A stretch of 64,000 nucleotides of DNA from Flavobacteriia bacterium (GCA_004293165.1 RDYL01000002.1:558001-622000), one strand, 5' to 3'. Shown: positions 17,414 to 28,404, counted from the first letter of the stretch. The notes: generated from the sequence alone by a model not told the origin. Translations and numbers: made by a program.

Positions 17414-19030
17414 TTACAAATTATCTATAAACTTATCCTTCGGATATTTGATTTTATAACTGATTCTGAATTTCTTCGTTTCTCCTGCGCCTAGTTTTAC
17501 ATCCCAAGTTAAAATTCCAGTTTCTGTATTTACTTTTGCTTTTCCGTTGTCTAATAATTCGATGGTAATTTCTTTATCGGTACTAATTGGATATTGATCT
17601 TTTAACAATAATTCAATCGCTTCTTTTTTGTTATTTTTTACGGTAATATCGTAGGTAAACGTTTGTTCTTTATAACCCGATAAGAATTTAGTTCCCGATT
17701 TATCTGCGATTTTCTCACGTTTGATGGCTATTTTTTTATCTCTTCCCATGCTCAAATTCAACGTGTCAGATGTTTGATTTGGATTAATCATGGTTTTGCC
17801 AACATACATGCCTTCGAAAATAATATTCGCTTCACCTGGTAATAAATTGAATTTAGAATATTCGCTAATTTCAGCTAACAAAAATGCTTCTTTTTCCACT
17901 TTTGGAACGGCGTAATATTTGTAAGATGCCGGTAATTTCAAATCTTTTAAGGCAACACTGTGTGCTTTTCCATTCGATAAAATATCATACGGAATGTCAA
18001 TGTCAAAGGAAATATTCAGTTGGTTTTCATTGATGGTTGTGTAATTTGAAATAGAAGATTCATCCATTTCTGCTTTATCTTTTTTCATATAACCAGACAC
18101 CACAACCGTATTTAGTTTTGCGTTGCTGTTATCATAACCATATGTTCTTGGATAACCATATCTCAAAAACCAAGCTTGTAAAATAGGTGCTGTGTTGTTT
18201 TGATTTGGATTACCACTAGACAAAGTTAGTTTCACATTTTTCCAATCGATACCGGTGTTTTGTGTTACTTTTGCTTTATACATTAAATTGATTGGTGCAT
18301 TTACATTGTCGGCTCTCATGTCATAAAACGGAATCCATGATGCACCATTAGTTAGATAATTTATATCTAAAGTCATAGTTCCAGCAACTGTATTCATCAC
18401 CTGAAGTATCAAATTATATTCTGGTTTTGCAGTAGGAGTATTTTTTTTTAACGCTAATTTTTCTTGAAGTAACTGAATTTTTTTCTCAAAGTTTTTTTCT
18501 TTAATACTCAATGTATGAATAGATTGTCCAAACTCATTTCGTTTAATTCTATAATAATCAATTAGTTTTGTAAACTCACTAATTGTAATTTCAGGTTTTG
18601 TTGTACCTGCTAATTCTTTTTTATCGAGTAGTTCAATTGTTTTTGAAATAGCATTTTTTTCGATTGTAATTTTATTAATTTCGTTTTCAAAATAATTAAT
18701 ACTGTCTGAAAATTTTTGTTGAATTGGGGTTAGTTTTAAGGGTTCGGTTGTTTCTGAATTTTCTTTATAATCTCGAACAAGTTGAACCGATAAAACGGTA
18801 ACATTGGCTGGAGCGCCAATTTGAATGGTGTTTTCATTTACGTAGTCCGCTACGTTTTTAATGACAATTTCACTGGTTCCTGAAGGAAGTGTTACCGAAG
18901 CCGATTGCAATAATTCAGCCGAATTGCTGTAAACAGTTGCGCTTTTAATTTTAGCAGAAGTAAAAATTGGTTTTTGAGCAAATGTGATTGCCGAAAAACA
19001 TAACAATGTAAATACAAGTATTTTTTTCAT
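17414..19030 (-). CDS. DUF4139 (MuiA-like) exported protein
   Basis: A 538-residue protein with a signal peptide (to about 18), an N-terminal DUF4140 domain (about 25-120; VTLPSGTSEIVIKNV), a coiled-coil section (about 130-200) and a DUF4139 beta-rich domain (about 205-538). The family is called mucoidy inhibitor A-like after an early genetic observation; its biochemical role is unknown. An internal segment VVVSGYMKKDK resembles plug-like or carboxypeptidase-like surface motifs of Bacteroidota. It is probably transcribed alone, with a terminator at its 3' end. Confidence 0.82.
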   Translation of the reverse strand: MKKILVFTLLCFSAITFAQKPIFTSAKIKSATVYSNSAELLQSASVTLPSGTSEIVIKNVADYVNENTIQIGAPANVTVLSVQLVRDYKENSETTEPLKLTPIQQKFSDSINYFENEINKITIEKNAISKTIELLDKKELAGTTKPEITISEFTKLIDYYRIKRNEFGQSIHTLSIKEKNFEKKIQLLQEKLALKKNTPTAKPEYNLILQVMNTVAGTMTLDINYLTNGASWIPFYDMRADNVNAPINLMYKAKVTQNTGIDWKNVKLTLSSGNPNQNNTAPILQAWFLRYGYPRTYGYDNSNAKLNTVVVSGYMKKDKAEMDESSISNYTTINENQLNISFDIDIPYDILSNGKAHSVALKDLKLPASYKYYAVPKVEKEAFLLAEISEYSKFNLLPGEANIIFEGMYVGKTMINPNQTSDTLNLSMGRDKKIAIKREKIADKSGTKFLSGYKEQTFTYDITVKNNKKEAIELLLKDQYPISTDKEITIELLDNGKAKVNTETGILTWDVKLGAGETKKFRISYKIKYPKDKFIDNL

Positions 19031-19097
19031 CTCTATAAACTTTAGTGTTTATTATATAGAGTGAAATAAAAAGAAAAAGGTTGGGAAGCAAGTAAAA

Positions 19098-20450
19098 TTA
19101 AATCCCTAAAATAATTTTTGCAATCGTAAAATAGGTCAAAATCCCTAATATATCGTTACTTGTAGTGATAAAAGGACCGGTTGCTAAAGCGGGGTCAACT
19201 CCGTATTTATTTAATATTATTGGGATAAAAGTTCCAATTAACGAAGCCATAATAATTACTGAAAGTAACGCGATGGCAACAGTGTAGCCTACATGAATTT
19301 CGTAGCCTAATAAAAAATAACTGCCCGCCAATAAGATTACAGAAAGAATTACTCCATTCAATAAGCTTAATGAAAGTTCTTTTAATAATCGTTCAACGAC
19401 TGGACCAATAATAGTGTTATTGGCCAAACCTTGTACAATAATCGCTGAAGATTGAACACCCACATTTCCTGCCATCGCAGCAATTAGTGGTGTAAAGAAA
19501 AATAACTCGGGATGTAATTTCATTACAGGTTCAAAAATTCCTAAAACGTGTACCGAAATAAATCCTCCAAATAATGCTAAGACCAACCAAGGTAATCGTG
19601 CTTTTGTAAGTTCTAAGACACTGTCATCTGCCTCAACGTCTTGCGAAATACCCGCTGCTAACTGGTAATCTTTATCGGCTTCTTCTTTGATGACGTCAAT
19701 AATATCATCAATGGTAATTCTTCCTACTAAACGCCCTAATTCATCTACAACAGGAATGGCTTCCAAGTCATATTTTTGCATTATTCGCGCTACCTCTACA
19801 TCTTTTGTGTCTACTTTTACATAGTCCACTTTTTTGATGTAAACTTCGCTAATATGTGTTTTGGTTGAGGTAGTTAATAAGTCTTTTAGAGACAAACGAC
19901 CTTTTAAACGGTCTTCATCATCTACTACATAAATAGAATGTACTTTCGCAACATTTTCGGCCTGAGCACGCATTTCTTTAACACAAGTTAATACGTTCCA
20001 GTTTTCGTTCACTTTTACCAACTCTTTTCCCATTAAACCACCCGCTGAATCTTCATCATAGCGCAATAAATCTACAATGTCTTTGGCGTGTTCAACGTCT
20101 TCTAATTCAGAAATTACTTGTTCTTTTTTGTGCTGTGGTAATTCAGCAATAATATCAGCGGCGTCATCCGTGCTTAATTCGTCAAGCTCTTCTGCAATTT
20201 CTTTTGGAGAAAGGTTTTTTAAGATTTTTTCACGAACTTCTTCGTCTAATTCTAACAGAATCTCGGCTGTTTTTTCAGAATCTAAGGTGTTAAAAATATA
20301 ACCAGCGCCATAATCATCGAGTTCTTCCATGATTTCGGCAATATCAGCAAAGTGAATATCTTCAAGTAGCAAAAGTAATTCTTGCGCCTTGTTTTCACTT
20401 ATAAGTTGTTCTATTTCAGATAGAAACTCTCTGCTGATTTTAAACTCCAT
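19098..20450 (-). CDS. mgtE: Magnesium transporter MgtE
   Basis: A 450-residue protein with the full MgtE layout: an N-terminal helical domain (about 5-130), two CBS domains (about 135-255) that sense cytosolic Mg2+, and a transmembrane domain with five helices (about 280-450). Landmarks include [23 protein letters not shown] and the pore sequence [14 protein letters not shown], with the Asp of the ion path. Its start overlaps the end of rsmA by 11 bases, so the two are co-transcribed. Confidence 0.95.
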   Translation of the reverse strand: MEFKISREFLSEIEQLISENKAQELLLLLEDIHFADIAEIMEELDDYGAGYIFNTLDSEKTAEILLELDEEVREKILKNLSPKEIAEELDELSTDDAADIIAELPQHKKEQVISELEDVEHAKDIVDLLRYDEDSAGGLMGKELVKVNENWNVLTCVKEMRAQAENVAKVHSIYVVDDEDRLKGRLSLKDLLTTSTKTHISEVYIKKVDYVKVDTKDVEVARIMQKYDLEAIPVVDELGRLVGRITIDDIIDVIKEEADKDYQLAAGISQDVEADDSVLELTKARLPWLVLALFGGFISVHVLGIFEPVMKLHPELFFFTPLIAAMAGNVGVQSSAIIVQGLANNTIIGPVVERLLKELSLSLLNGVILSVILLAGSYFLLGYEIHVGYTVAIALLSVIIMASLIGTFIPIILNKYGVDPALATGPFITTSNDILGILTYFTIAKIILGI

Positions 20451-21219
20451 CGGCTGTTATTTTTTTGGTAATTTCTATAAATTGTTCCACCGTAAGTTGT
20501 TCCGGACGGAGGTCAAAGATACTATCTTCTTTTAAATTATCAGAAAAATTAAAGGTTTTTAAGCTATTTCGCAATGTTTTTCTTCGTTGTTGAAAAGCGG
20601 TTTTCACGACTCTAAAGAACATTTTTTCATCACACGGCAACGAATAATCTGCTTTTCTTTTCAATCGCAGCACACCAGAATCTACTTTTGGGGGTGGATT
20701 AAAAACATTGGGTGGAACTGTAAACAAATATTCCGCTTCATAAAAAGCTTGGGTTAAAACCGATAAAATTCCATAGACTTTACTTCCTTTTTTTTCACAA
20801 ATGCGTTGGGCAACTTCTTTTTGAAACATGCCTGCAAATTCAGGAATTTGGTCGCGCATTTCTAAGGTTTTAAATACAATTTGAGTTGAAATATTGTAGG
20901 GAAAATTACCAATGATCGCAAAAGGTTCTTTGTTGAATACTTCGTTTAAATCGTATTTTAAAAAATCTTTAGAAATGATATGATTTTCCAATTTTGGAAA
21001 GTGAACACCCAAATATTCTACCGATTCTTTATCGATTTCAATTACATAGGTTTCGGTTGGTTTGTCTAATAAATATTTGGTTAAAACACCCATTCCTGGA
21101 CCAATTTCCAAAATTTTAGAATAGCCTTCTAGCGAAAGTGTATCAGCAATGTCTTTTGCGATACTTTCGTCTTTTAGGAAATGTTGTCCTAAGTGTTTTT
21201 TTGCGCTTACTTTTTCCAT
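20440..21219 (-). CDS. rsmA: 16S rRNA (adenine(1518)-N6/adenine(1519)-N6)-dimethyltransferase
   Basis: A 259-residue RsmA/KsgA enzyme that dimethylates two adjacent adenines near the 3' end of 16S rRNA during small-subunit maturation. Motifs are intact: [11 protein letters not shown] at the N-terminus, [11 protein letters not shown] for S-adenosylmethionine and GNFPYNIST as the catalytic NLPY-type motif. The tail has [12 protein letters not shown]. It is one base from the DUF4286 gene upstream and overlaps mgtE downstream, forming a three-gene operon. Confidence 0.96.
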   Translation of the reverse strand: MEKVSAKKHLGQHFLKDESIAKDIADTLSLEGYSKILEIGPGMGVLTKYLLDKPTETYVIEIDKESVEYLGVHFPKLENHIISKDFLKYDLNEVFNKEPFAIIGNFPYNISTQIVFKTLEMRDQIPEFAGMFQKEVAQRICEKKGSKVYGILSVLTQAFYEAEYLFTVPPNVFNPPPKVDSGVLRLKRKADYSLPCDEKMFFRVVKTAFQQRRKTLRNSLKTFNFSDNLKEDSIFDLRPEQLTVEQFIEITKKITADGV

Positions 21220-21220
21220 T

Positions 21221-21547
21221 TTAATTCGTTTCTCCGTAGAATTCGCTCATTACTTCCAACTCCGTTCTAAAAGCTAACATTTTGTCAGCGAAAAGTTGTA
21301 AGCCTTCCTGGCGTAATCTTGGTGCGTGATTTTTGTAATAGTCTTCTAATTTGGCTCTTGAATCAGTGAAATACTGAACGGCATAGGTTGTACCTCCCAT
21401 TTCTTCTTCTACCACTACTCGAACCATTTTGGCATTGGTAAATAATCCTGTTGCTAAAACATCGTTAATATGTTTGTTTTGCATCCATTTTAACCAATCG
21501 TGGTGAATGCTTTCGTCTACGTTTATGGTAACGTTGTATATAATCAT
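21221..21547 (-). CDS. DUF4286 family protein
   Basis: A 108-residue cytoplasmic protein of a family common in Bacteroidota. It begins [13 protein letters not shown] and shows a ferredoxin-like alternation, with conserved WLKWMQ and [10 protein letters not shown]. No catalytic motif is evident. It sits one base upstream of rsmA and is probably the first gene of the DUF4286-rsmA-mgtE operon. Function unknown. Confidence 0.8.
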   Translation of the reverse strand: MIIYNVTINVDESIHHDWLKWMQNKHINDVLATGLFTNAKMVRVVVEEEMGGTTYAVQYFTDSRAKLEDYYKNHAPRLRQEGLQLFADKMLAFRTELEVMSEFYGETN

Positions 21548-21731
21548 TTTTAATAAATTTCAAGTTTAATGTTTTATCGCAAATTCCGAAGCTTCGGGGC
21601 GCTAAGTTTTTCGCAAAGGTCGCAAAAGAATAAATGTAAAATCCCAAATTATTTAATAAACCAAATATCTCTGTGCATCTATAATCAAAGCAAAGTAAGT
21701 TAAATAAACTCTGTGATTCTCTTTGTAAAAA
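21548..21731 (-). repeat. Word-repeat region with a GC-rich palindrome upstream of DUF4286
   Basis: The 184-base gap holds, in the sense of the downstream gene, TTTGCGACCTTTGCGAAAAACTTAGCG-type words (the same as at 2.9 kb), the 12-base palindrome CCGAAGCTTCGG (21586-21597), and AAGAGAATCACAGAG-type words near 21709-21730. No gene is seen in it. Function unknown. Confidence 0.5.
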
Positions 21732-23507
21732 CTAAATTGTTGAATCGCCTCGCAACGTTCTATATTGTTTTCTGCTTTCGGTATAATACAAACTATCAGG
21801 ATGTTCTAAAACTACTTTTTCGTATAGTGCTTTTGCTTTTTCGTTATCTAAAATATTTTTTCTGTAAATTTCTGCTGAATAAAATAAGGCTTCATCTTTG
21901 TAAATTCCGTCTTTGTGATGATCCAATAGGTTTTGATAATAGGTTAGAGCAGATGTAAAATCTCCTTTTTCTTCATATATTTTACCTACTTTAAACAAAG
22001 TTCCTTCTTCAATACTTTCGTCTTTATGTTTTTGTAAAATAGTTAAAAATAGTTGAAGTGCTTCTTCTTTTTTATTTTGGTACAATTTCAAATCCGCAGT
22101 TGCATATGATTGAAGTGCCACGCGTAAGCTGTCTTCGGCAGAATTATCTTGAATAAGCAAAAACATTTCAACAGCATCATTTGCAATTAATAAACTCGGT
22201 GATTGTTTTAAGACTTTTACTTGTTGCAACGTCCAGTCGAAATCTTTTTTGTAGAAGTTAGCTTTGGCTAATTTTAGGCTGGCTTCGTGTGCTAAAACAT
22301 CGTTTTTTAAATTGTCTTCTACTTGTGCGTAATATAAAATGGCTTGGTTGAATTTTTCATCATACACCATAATATCGGCCAATTCCATTTTAACTTTAGC
22401 TTGTTCTCTTGTATTCAATGGAAGTTTCAATGAGTTTTGTAATAACTCAATTCCTAATTTCGATTGATTCAGATAAAAAGTTTTAAAGTGCGCCGAAAGT
22501 ATTTGCAAATCTAATGAATGCTGACTAATTCCATATTTTTTCAATAATTCATCTAGTTTAAAATCAATTGTAGGATATTCTTTTGAAGTTACTGATTCCA
22601 TATCCATAGAAAGTAAAAAATGATGCGCTTGCATTTGCAAATCTAGATTTTGTGTATTTTCTAAAACAAAGGTTAGAATAGTATTGGCATCTTCATATTG
22701 TTTTTCTTCCATTGCCATTCTAGATAGGGTAACGATGTTTATAAAAGAATCTGGATTTCGATTATAAACCGCTTTCTCTTGAACAAATGCTTTGCCGTAT
22801 TCCTTTTGTTGTACAAAAAACCAACTCAAAAACTGATTCCAATAAATATCTTGTGATTTTTGCGTTCTAAGCAATAAGTTTTTGCGAATGGAAGCGGCAA
22901 ATGAACCATCCGAATCATCCATTAAAAAACGTGTCAACTGATTTTGAACCATCGGAGTACCATCAGGTGTATTGAAGCCGTAATCCAATAATTTGTTTAA
23001 CATGACTTCTAAATTTCCTAATTGCCCTTGAATCATGGCAATTTGGTAATCGAAATTTAGATTTGGATTAGCTTTTTGTCCTTTTTCATAGGCTTTTAAT
23101 GCCCAATCTAGCAGTACTTTTCTTTCAAAAACACTTCCTAAATTGTATGCAAAATTGGCATTTTTATCAATTTCATTAAGGGCTTCTTGGTACTTTTTAT
23201 CTGCTTCAGGCTGTTTTTTTTGTAATTGATAAATATAGCCTTCTTCTACTAAAAGAGTAGGGTTGTTGTTTTTAGGCTTTAATTCATTTATAAATTTTAA
23301 AGCTTTGTCGTGTTGCTCTAATTGCTGATAGCAATATAAAATTTTATCCAAATGCAAAAGTTTATTTTTTGAGTAAACTTCTTCAAGAATGGTTACTGCT
23401 TTTTCATATTCTCCAGCATCAATATAGTTAAATGCCAATTGCTCGTTTTGTGCCGAAACCCAAAACGACGACAAAAAAAGTATAAAAAAAACTATTTTTC
23501 GCAACAT
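21732..23507 (-). CDS. Tetratricopeptide-repeat protein, exported
   Basis: A 591-residue protein with a signal peptide (to about 19, ending SAQNE) followed by many TPR-like helical pairs, including LAFNYIDAGEYEKAVTILEE near the start, AFVQEKAVYNRNPD in the middle and ALTYYQNLLDHHKDGIYKDE near the C-terminus. No enzymatic domain was seen. It likely works in the periplasm as a scaffold. It is 74 bases downstream of serS on the same strand and could be read from the same transcript. Confidence 0.8.
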   Translation of the reverse strand: MLRKIVFFILFLSSFWVSAQNEQLAFNYIDAGEYEKAVTILEEVYSKNKLLHLDKILYCYQQLEQHDKALKFINELKPKNNNPTLLVEEGYIYQLQKKQPEADKKYQEALNEIDKNANFAYNLGSVFERKVLLDWALKAYEKGQKANPNLNFDYQIAMIQGQLGNLEVMLNKLLDYGFNTPDGTPMVQNQLTRFLMDDSDGSFAASIRKNLLLRTQKSQDIYWNQFLSWFFVQQKEYGKAFVQEKAVYNRNPDSFINIVTLSRMAMEEKQYEDANTILTFVLENTQNLDLQMQAHHFLLSMDMESVTSKEYPTIDFKLDELLKKYGISQHSLDLQILSAHFKTFYLNQSKLGIELLQNSLKLPLNTREQAKVKMELADIMVYDEKFNQAILYYAQVEDNLKNDVLAHEASLKLAKANFYKKDFDWTLQQVKVLKQSPSLLIANDAVEMFLLIQDNSAEDSLRVALQSYATADLKLYQNKKEEALQLFLTILQKHKDESIEEGTLFKVGKIYEEKGDFTSALTYYQNLLDHHKDGIYKDEALFYSAEIYRKNILDNEKAKALYEKVVLEHPDSLYYTESRKQYRTLRGDSTI

Positions 23508-23581
23508 AAATAAAACTAATAGGTTACTAAAGTAATACTTTTCAGCGTCAAATTAGTACTTTATTTAATAAAGATTAACGT

Positions 23582-24853
23582 TTAGTTAATGATGTCAAAT
23601 CCTGTGTACTTTCTTAAAACTTCAGGAACTACGATACCTTCTGGTGTTTGATAGTTTTCTAAAATTCCAGCTAATACTCTTGGCAAAGCTAAAGAACTTC
23701 CATTTAACGTATGTGCTAATTGGTTTTTACCTTCTTTGTCTTTGAAACGCAATTTTAAGCGGTTTGCTTGGAACGTTTCAAAATTAGAAACCGAACTAAT
23801 TTCCAACCAACGTTCTTGAGCAGTTGAATATAATTCGAAATCATACGTTAAAGCTGAAGCAAAACTCATATCGCCACCACATAATCTTAGAATTCTATAT
23901 GGTAATTTTAATTCTTGTAAAATTTCTTTTACGTGTTCCACCATTCCGTTTAATGCTTTATATGAATTATCTGGATGTTCAATGCGAACAATTTCTACTT
24001 TATCAAATTGGTGTAAACGATTTAATCCACGAACGTGTGCGCCATATGAACCTGCTTCACGACGGAAACATGGTGTATATCCTGTGCAAAGAACTGGTAA
24101 ATCATTTTCGTTTAATAAAACATCTCTAAAAATATTCGTTACTGGAACTTCCGCAGTTGGAATTAAATATAAATCATCCACACCTACATGGTACATTTGA
24201 CCTTCTTTATCAGGTAATTGACCAGTTCCAAAACCAGAGGCTTCGTTTACCATATGTGGCACTTGGTACTCTAAATAACCTGCATCGGTGTTCTTGTCTA
24301 AGAAATAAGTGATTAAAGCACGTTGTAATTTGGCACATTTCCCTTTGTAAACTGGAAAACCCGCTCCTGTGATTTTAACCCCTAATTCGAAATCAATTAA
24401 ATCATATTTTTTTGCTAATTCCCAGTGAGGTAAAGCGCCTTCGTGTAATTTAGGAATGTCACCTTCTTGAAAAACGTTTAGGTTATCTTCAGGAGTTTTC
24501 CCTTCCGGAACAATGTCGGCTGGTAAATTGGGTAATTTGTATAATTCTTCTTGTAATTTAGAGGCAAATCCATTCAATACTTCTGTAAGCTCTTTGTCTT
24601 TCTCACGAAGTTGAACTGATTTTTCTTTTAAGATTTCCGCTTTCGCTTTTTCGCCGCTTTTCATTAAATCGCCAATATCTTTAGATAGCTTGTTCGACTC
24701 GGATTTGATAGTATCTAATTCAACTTGAGTTGCTCTTCTTTTCTCATCTAATGCAATTACTTCTTCAACAGCACTTTTGGCATCTAAGTTTTTCTTAGCT
24801 AATCGTTTTACTACTTCGTCTTTGTTTTCTCTAATGTACGCTATCTGTAACAT
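23582..24853 (-). CDS. serS: Serine--tRNA ligase
   Basis: A 423-residue class II aminoacyl-tRNA synthetase that charges tRNA-Ser. The N-terminal 100 residues form the antiparallel coiled-coil arm that holds the tRNA. Motif 2 (CFRREAGSYG) and motif 3 (the HTLNGSSLALPRVLAGILEN block) are intact, as is the TAEVPVTN serine-site segment. Length is typical. A TAAATTTG box lies 22-29 bases before the start on the minus strand (24882-24875). Confidence 0.97.
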   Translation of the reverse strand: MLQIAYIRENKDEVVKRLAKKNLDAKSAVEEVIALDEKRRATQVELDTIKSESNKLSKDIGDLMKSGEKAKAEILKEKSVQLREKDKELTEVLNGFASKLQEELYKLPNLPADIVPEGKTPEDNLNVFQEGDIPKLHEGALPHWELAKKYDLIDFELGVKITGAGFPVYKGKCAKLQRALITYFLDKNTDAGYLEYQVPHMVNEASGFGTGQLPDKEGQMYHVGVDDLYLIPTAEVPVTNIFRDVLLNENDLPVLCTGYTPCFRREAGSYGAHVRGLNRLHQFDKVEIVRIEHPDNSYKALNGMVEHVKEILQELKLPYRILRLCGGDMSFASALTYDFELYSTAQERWLEISSVSNFETFQANRLKLRFKDKEGKNQLAHTLNGSSLALPRVLAGILENYQTPEGIVVPEVLRKYTGFDIIN

Positions 24854-25055
24854 AATATATAGGATTTAAAGATGCAAATTTAAGGAATTGAATTTAGATA
24901 ATTGATAAAAATTAAAAATGGTAGTAAGTTTATTTACTGCAATTGATTTTTATAAAAAGTAAGCAGAATTAAACATTTTTAGTATATTCGTTATTATTTT
25001 GCTTTTTTGAGCAAAAAACACAAGATTATTAAATAATTTAACCTACATATTTAAA

Positions 25056-26987
25056 ATGCAAAAAATTACTTTTAGCTTTATTCTACTTATAGGAATTATT
25101 GGTTTTTCCCAAACTAGTGATTCTGAATTTGAAAGAATGATTGAAGCAGAAATGAAATCAGTTTCATCGATTCAAAATCTTAGAGTGAATCCCAACACTC
25201 TAAATTACGATATTACCTATCATGAATTGCGTTTTACAGTTGATCCAAATGTTACCAATCCGTACATTAACGGAATAGTAAAAACAACTTTTAGAGCTCT
25301 AACAGATATTGATGCAGTTACTTTTGATATGGCAACTGAATTAACAGTGAGTTCGGTAACAATGAATAGTACTAGCTTAACTTTTAGTCAAAGCAATTAT
25401 GAGTTAAATATCAATTTACCCTCAACAGTAACAACAGGGAATAGTGCAACCGTAGTAATAACATATGCAGGGTCACCACCACAGGCAGAAGGAGCTTTTA
25501 CAAGAGGTACGCATAGCGGCACACCTGTAATTTTTACACTTTCAGAGCCTTTTGGAGCAAGAGATTGGTGGCCATGTAAACAAGATTTAAATGATAAAAT
25601 CGAAAGCTTTGATATGTATATAACGTGTCCTAATACGTATATTGGAGTTTCCAACGGTTTGTTGCAAAGTTCTGTTACTTCAGGTGGATTTACAACACGT
25701 CACTTTAAACATAATTATCCAATACCTGCTTATTTAATATCATTAAATGTTACCAATTATACCACATACAATATTCAAGCAGGATTGGGAACAGTTGAAA
25801 GTCCGTTTTTTCCAATTAATAATTATTTGTATCCAGAAAGTAATACGGCTTCAAACAGAAGTTCCATAGACAATACAGTTCCAATAATGAATGTTTTTGA
25901 ACAAAAATTTGGACCTTATCCGTATAGAAATGAACAATATGGTCACGTTCAGTTTGGATGGGGAGGCGGAATGGAACACACCACTATGTCTTCTATGGGA
26001 GCTTGGAATAGCAGAAGTTTAATTGCACATGAATTAGGTCATCAATGGTTTGGTAACAAAGTTACATGTGGCACATGGAAAGATATATGGTTAAATGAAG
26101 GATTAACTGAATATAGTGCTGGAATAGTGGTTGAAGAATTAGATGGCGATGCAGCTTTTGTTGCCTGGAAAAGCGGAAAAATAAACAACATTACTTCTCA
26201 AACTTCTGGAGCTGTATATTTAACCGACGATGAAGCTACGGATGTTAATAGAATATTTAGTAGTAGATTATCATATAACAAAGGTTCTATGGTGACTCAT
26301 ATGTTGCGTTGGGTAATGGGTGATGCAATTTTTTTTCAAGCACTTCAAAATTATTTGAACGCTCCTAATTTAGCTTTTGGCTATGCTGTTACTACAGATC
26401 TAAAATCGCAATTAGAAACTGTACATGGAAGTAGTTTAACGGAGTTTTTTAACGATTGGATTTATGGACAAGGATACCCTACATATACTGTTAATGCACA
26501 AAACTGGGGAGCAGGTCAAGCAAAAATTACAGTTAGTCAAACACAATCAAATGCAAGTGTTTCGTTTTTTGAAATGCCTTTAGAAATTAGATTGACTAGC
26601 GCTGGAGGATTAACACATGACGTAGTGGTAAATCATACTTCTAACGCACAAGAATTTATAGTTCCGGTTCCATTTGTGGTAACTGGAGTTACATTTGATC
26701 CAAACAAACACATTATTTCAAGAAACAATGTGGCTACTTTGGCAAATGAATCATTTGATTTAGAGCAAACTATTTCGGTTTATCCAAATCCTACTACTAA
26801 TGAATTACACATTATGATGCCAACTACTCTTCAATTAGATAAAGTTGAAATTTATAACACACTCGGACAATTAGTAGGACAAAAAGATGCCATAGATTTT
26901 TCAGTAGCTGAATTATCTGCAGGTTTGCATTTGCTTAAAATTACTACTTCGGAAGGTGTAATTCATAAAAATTTTATAAAAAAATAG
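25056..26987 (+). CDS. M1-family metallopeptidase with T9SS sorting domain
   Basis: A 643-residue exported aminopeptidase-like enzyme: signal peptide (to about 18), a beta-rich N-terminal domain (about 45-240), a catalytic domain with GGGMEH (303-308, the exopeptidase substrate loop) and HELGHQWFGN (325-334) plus the third zinc ligand in LNEGLTEY (E348), and a C-terminal Por domain (about 570-643; ISVYPNPTTNELH). It likely trims peptides at the cell surface or outside the cell after T9SS export. A hairpin terminator separates it from rseP. Confidence 0.92.
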   Translation: MQKITFSFILLIGIIGFSQTSDSEFERMIEAEMKSVSSIQNLRVNPNTLNYDITYHELRFTVDPNVTNPYINGIVKTTFRALTDIDAVTFDMATELTVSSVTMNSTSLTFSQSNYELNINLPSTVTTGNSATVVITYAGSPPQAEGAFTRGTHSGTPVIFTLSEPFGARDWWPCKQDLNDKIESFDMYITCPNTYIGVSNGLLQSSVTSGGFTTRHFKHNYPIPAYLISLNVTNYTTYNIQAGLGTVESPFFPINNYLYPESNTASNRSSIDNTVPIMNVFEQKFGPYPYRNEQYGHVQFGWGGGMEHTTMSSMGAWNSRSLIAHELGHQWFGNKVTCGTWKDIWLNEGLTEYSAGIVVEELDGDAAFVAWKSGKINNITSQTSGAVYLTDDEATDVNRIFSSRLSYNKGSMVTHMLRWVMGDAIFFQALQNYLNAPNLAFGYAVTTDLKSQLETVHGSSLTEFFNDWIYGQGYPTYTVNAQNWGAGQAKITVSQTQSNASVSFFEMPLEIRLTSAGGLTHDVVVNHTSNAQEFIVPVPFVVTGVTFDPNKHIISRNNVATLANESFDLEQTISVYPNPTTNELHIMMPTTLQLDKVEIYNTLGQLVGQKDAIDFSVAELSAGLHLLKITTSEGVIHKNFIKK

Positions 26988-27009
26988 GTCAACTATAAAA
27001 ATATGATGA

Positions 27010-27037
27010 AAAGTAAGGTGAAAACCTTACTTTTGTT
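27010..27037 (+). terminator. Terminator after the M1 peptidase gene
   Basis: Perfect 10-bp stem AAAAGTAAGG / CCTTACTTTT (27010-27019 and 27026-27035) with a 6-base loop. The T run is short (TTTTG). Confidence 0.7.
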
Positions 27038-27057
27038 GTTTAAATAAAAGCATAAAA

Positions 27058-28386
27058 ATGATTCAAGTAGCACAAATATTATTCATATTATCCGTTTTAG
27101 TTATTCTTCACGAATTTGGTCACTACATTACAGCCAAGATGTTTAAGGTACGTGTAGAGAAATTTTATTTGTTTATGGATGCTGGTTTTTCTTTGGTAAA
27201 AAAGAAAATTGGTGAAACAGAATGGGGAATCGGATGGTTGCCATTAGGAGGTTATGTAAAGCTTTCAGGAATGATTGATGAAAGTATGGATACAGAACAA
27301 ATGAATGCACCTGCAGAGCCATGGGAATTTCGTTCAAAACCAGCTTGGCAACGTTTGATTATTATGTTAGGTGGAATTATTGTGAATGTAATTTTGGCGT
27401 GGCTGATTTTTACAATTATGTACTCAACCGTAGGTCAAAAATTTATTTCAACGGCAAAAATTCAAGAAAACGGATTGGCTTTTGGCGAAGTAGGTCAGAA
27501 AGCGGGTTTTAGAAACGGAGATAAAATCCTTTCAGTTGATGGAAAACACCAACCTAATTTTAACCGAATGACTTTAGATGTTTTATTAGGCGATAAAGTA
27601 GAAGTTGAGCGAAATGGAGAAAAAGTTGAGGTGATTTTAACTGACGAAATGAAAGGTGAAATCATTAGTAAAGAAGGAAAAGAGTTTGTTGGGCCGAGAA
27701 CAACCAACATTAAAATTGACTCTATTGTTCCAAATTCTAACGCCATGAAGTCAGGTTTGAAAGCAGGTGATAATATTGTGGAAATCAATAACTCTAAAAT
27801 TATATTTTTTGACGAACTTAGAGATGCGCTTACAAAACATAAAAATGATTCAGTTAATTTAAGTGTAAATCGTAATAATCAAATTATAAGAATTAATGCA
27901 TTAGTTTCTAAAGAAGGAACATTAGGTTTCATTCAGAACACTAAATTATTAAAAGAGGATTATGAAGTAAATAATCAATTATCGTTTGGTAAAGCAGTTC
28001 CTGCGGCAGTAAAAGAATCTTGGTCGCTATTAGTTTATAATGTAAAACAGTTCAAATTAATATTACGACCAAAAACAGAAGCTTACAAACATGTTCAAAG
28101 TCCAATTGGAATTGCACGCCGTTTGCCAGATACTTGGAACTGGGAATTTATATGGAATTTTACAGCTTTATTCTCAATTGGATTGGCATTTATGAATTTA
28201 TTACCAATTCCTGGATTAGATGGCGGACATGCTTTGTTTACAATTGTTGAAATGATTACAGGTAAAAAATTATCCGACAAAGCGGCAGGATATGTTCAAA
28301 CTGCAGGAATGATTATCTTATTGACACTAATGGCTTTAACTTTCGGAAAAGATATTTACCAATTAGTAGTGGATAAACTTTTATAA
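27058..28386 (+). CDS. rseP: RIP metalloprotease RseP (site-2 protease)
   Basis: A 442-residue inner-membrane zinc protease that cuts substrates within the membrane, in other bacteria anti-sigma factors and remnant signal peptides. The zinc motif HEFGH is at residues 18-22 in the first membrane helix. PDZ-like segments are near 130-190 and 225-290, and the second conserved motif NLLPIPGLDGGH is in a late helix (about 381-392). Length and domain order match the family. Its stop lies 19 bases before the tRNA promoter. Confidence 0.95.
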   Translation: MIQVAQILFILSVLVILHEFGHYITAKMFKVRVEKFYLFMDAGFSLVKKKIGETEWGIGWLPLGGYVKLSGMIDESMDTEQMNAPAEPWEFRSKPAWQRLIIMLGGIIVNVILAWLIFTIMYSTVGQKFISTAKIQENGLAFGEVGQKAGFRNGDKILSVDGKHQPNFNRMTLDVLLGDKVEVERNGEKVEVILTDEMKGEIISKEGKEFVGPRTTNIKIDSIVPNSNAMKSGLKAGDNIVEINNSKIIFFDELRDALTKHKNDSVNLSVNRNNQIIRINALVSKEGTLGFIQNTKLLKEDYEVNNQLSFGKAVPAAVKESWSLLVYNVKQFKLILRPKTEAYKHVQSPIGIARRLPDTWNWEFIWNFTALFSIGLAFMNLLPIPGLDGGHALFTIVEMITGKKLSDKAAGYVQTAGMIILLTLMALTFGKDIYQLVVDKLL

Positions 28387-28404
28387 TTTTTTCAATAAAA
28401 TAAT

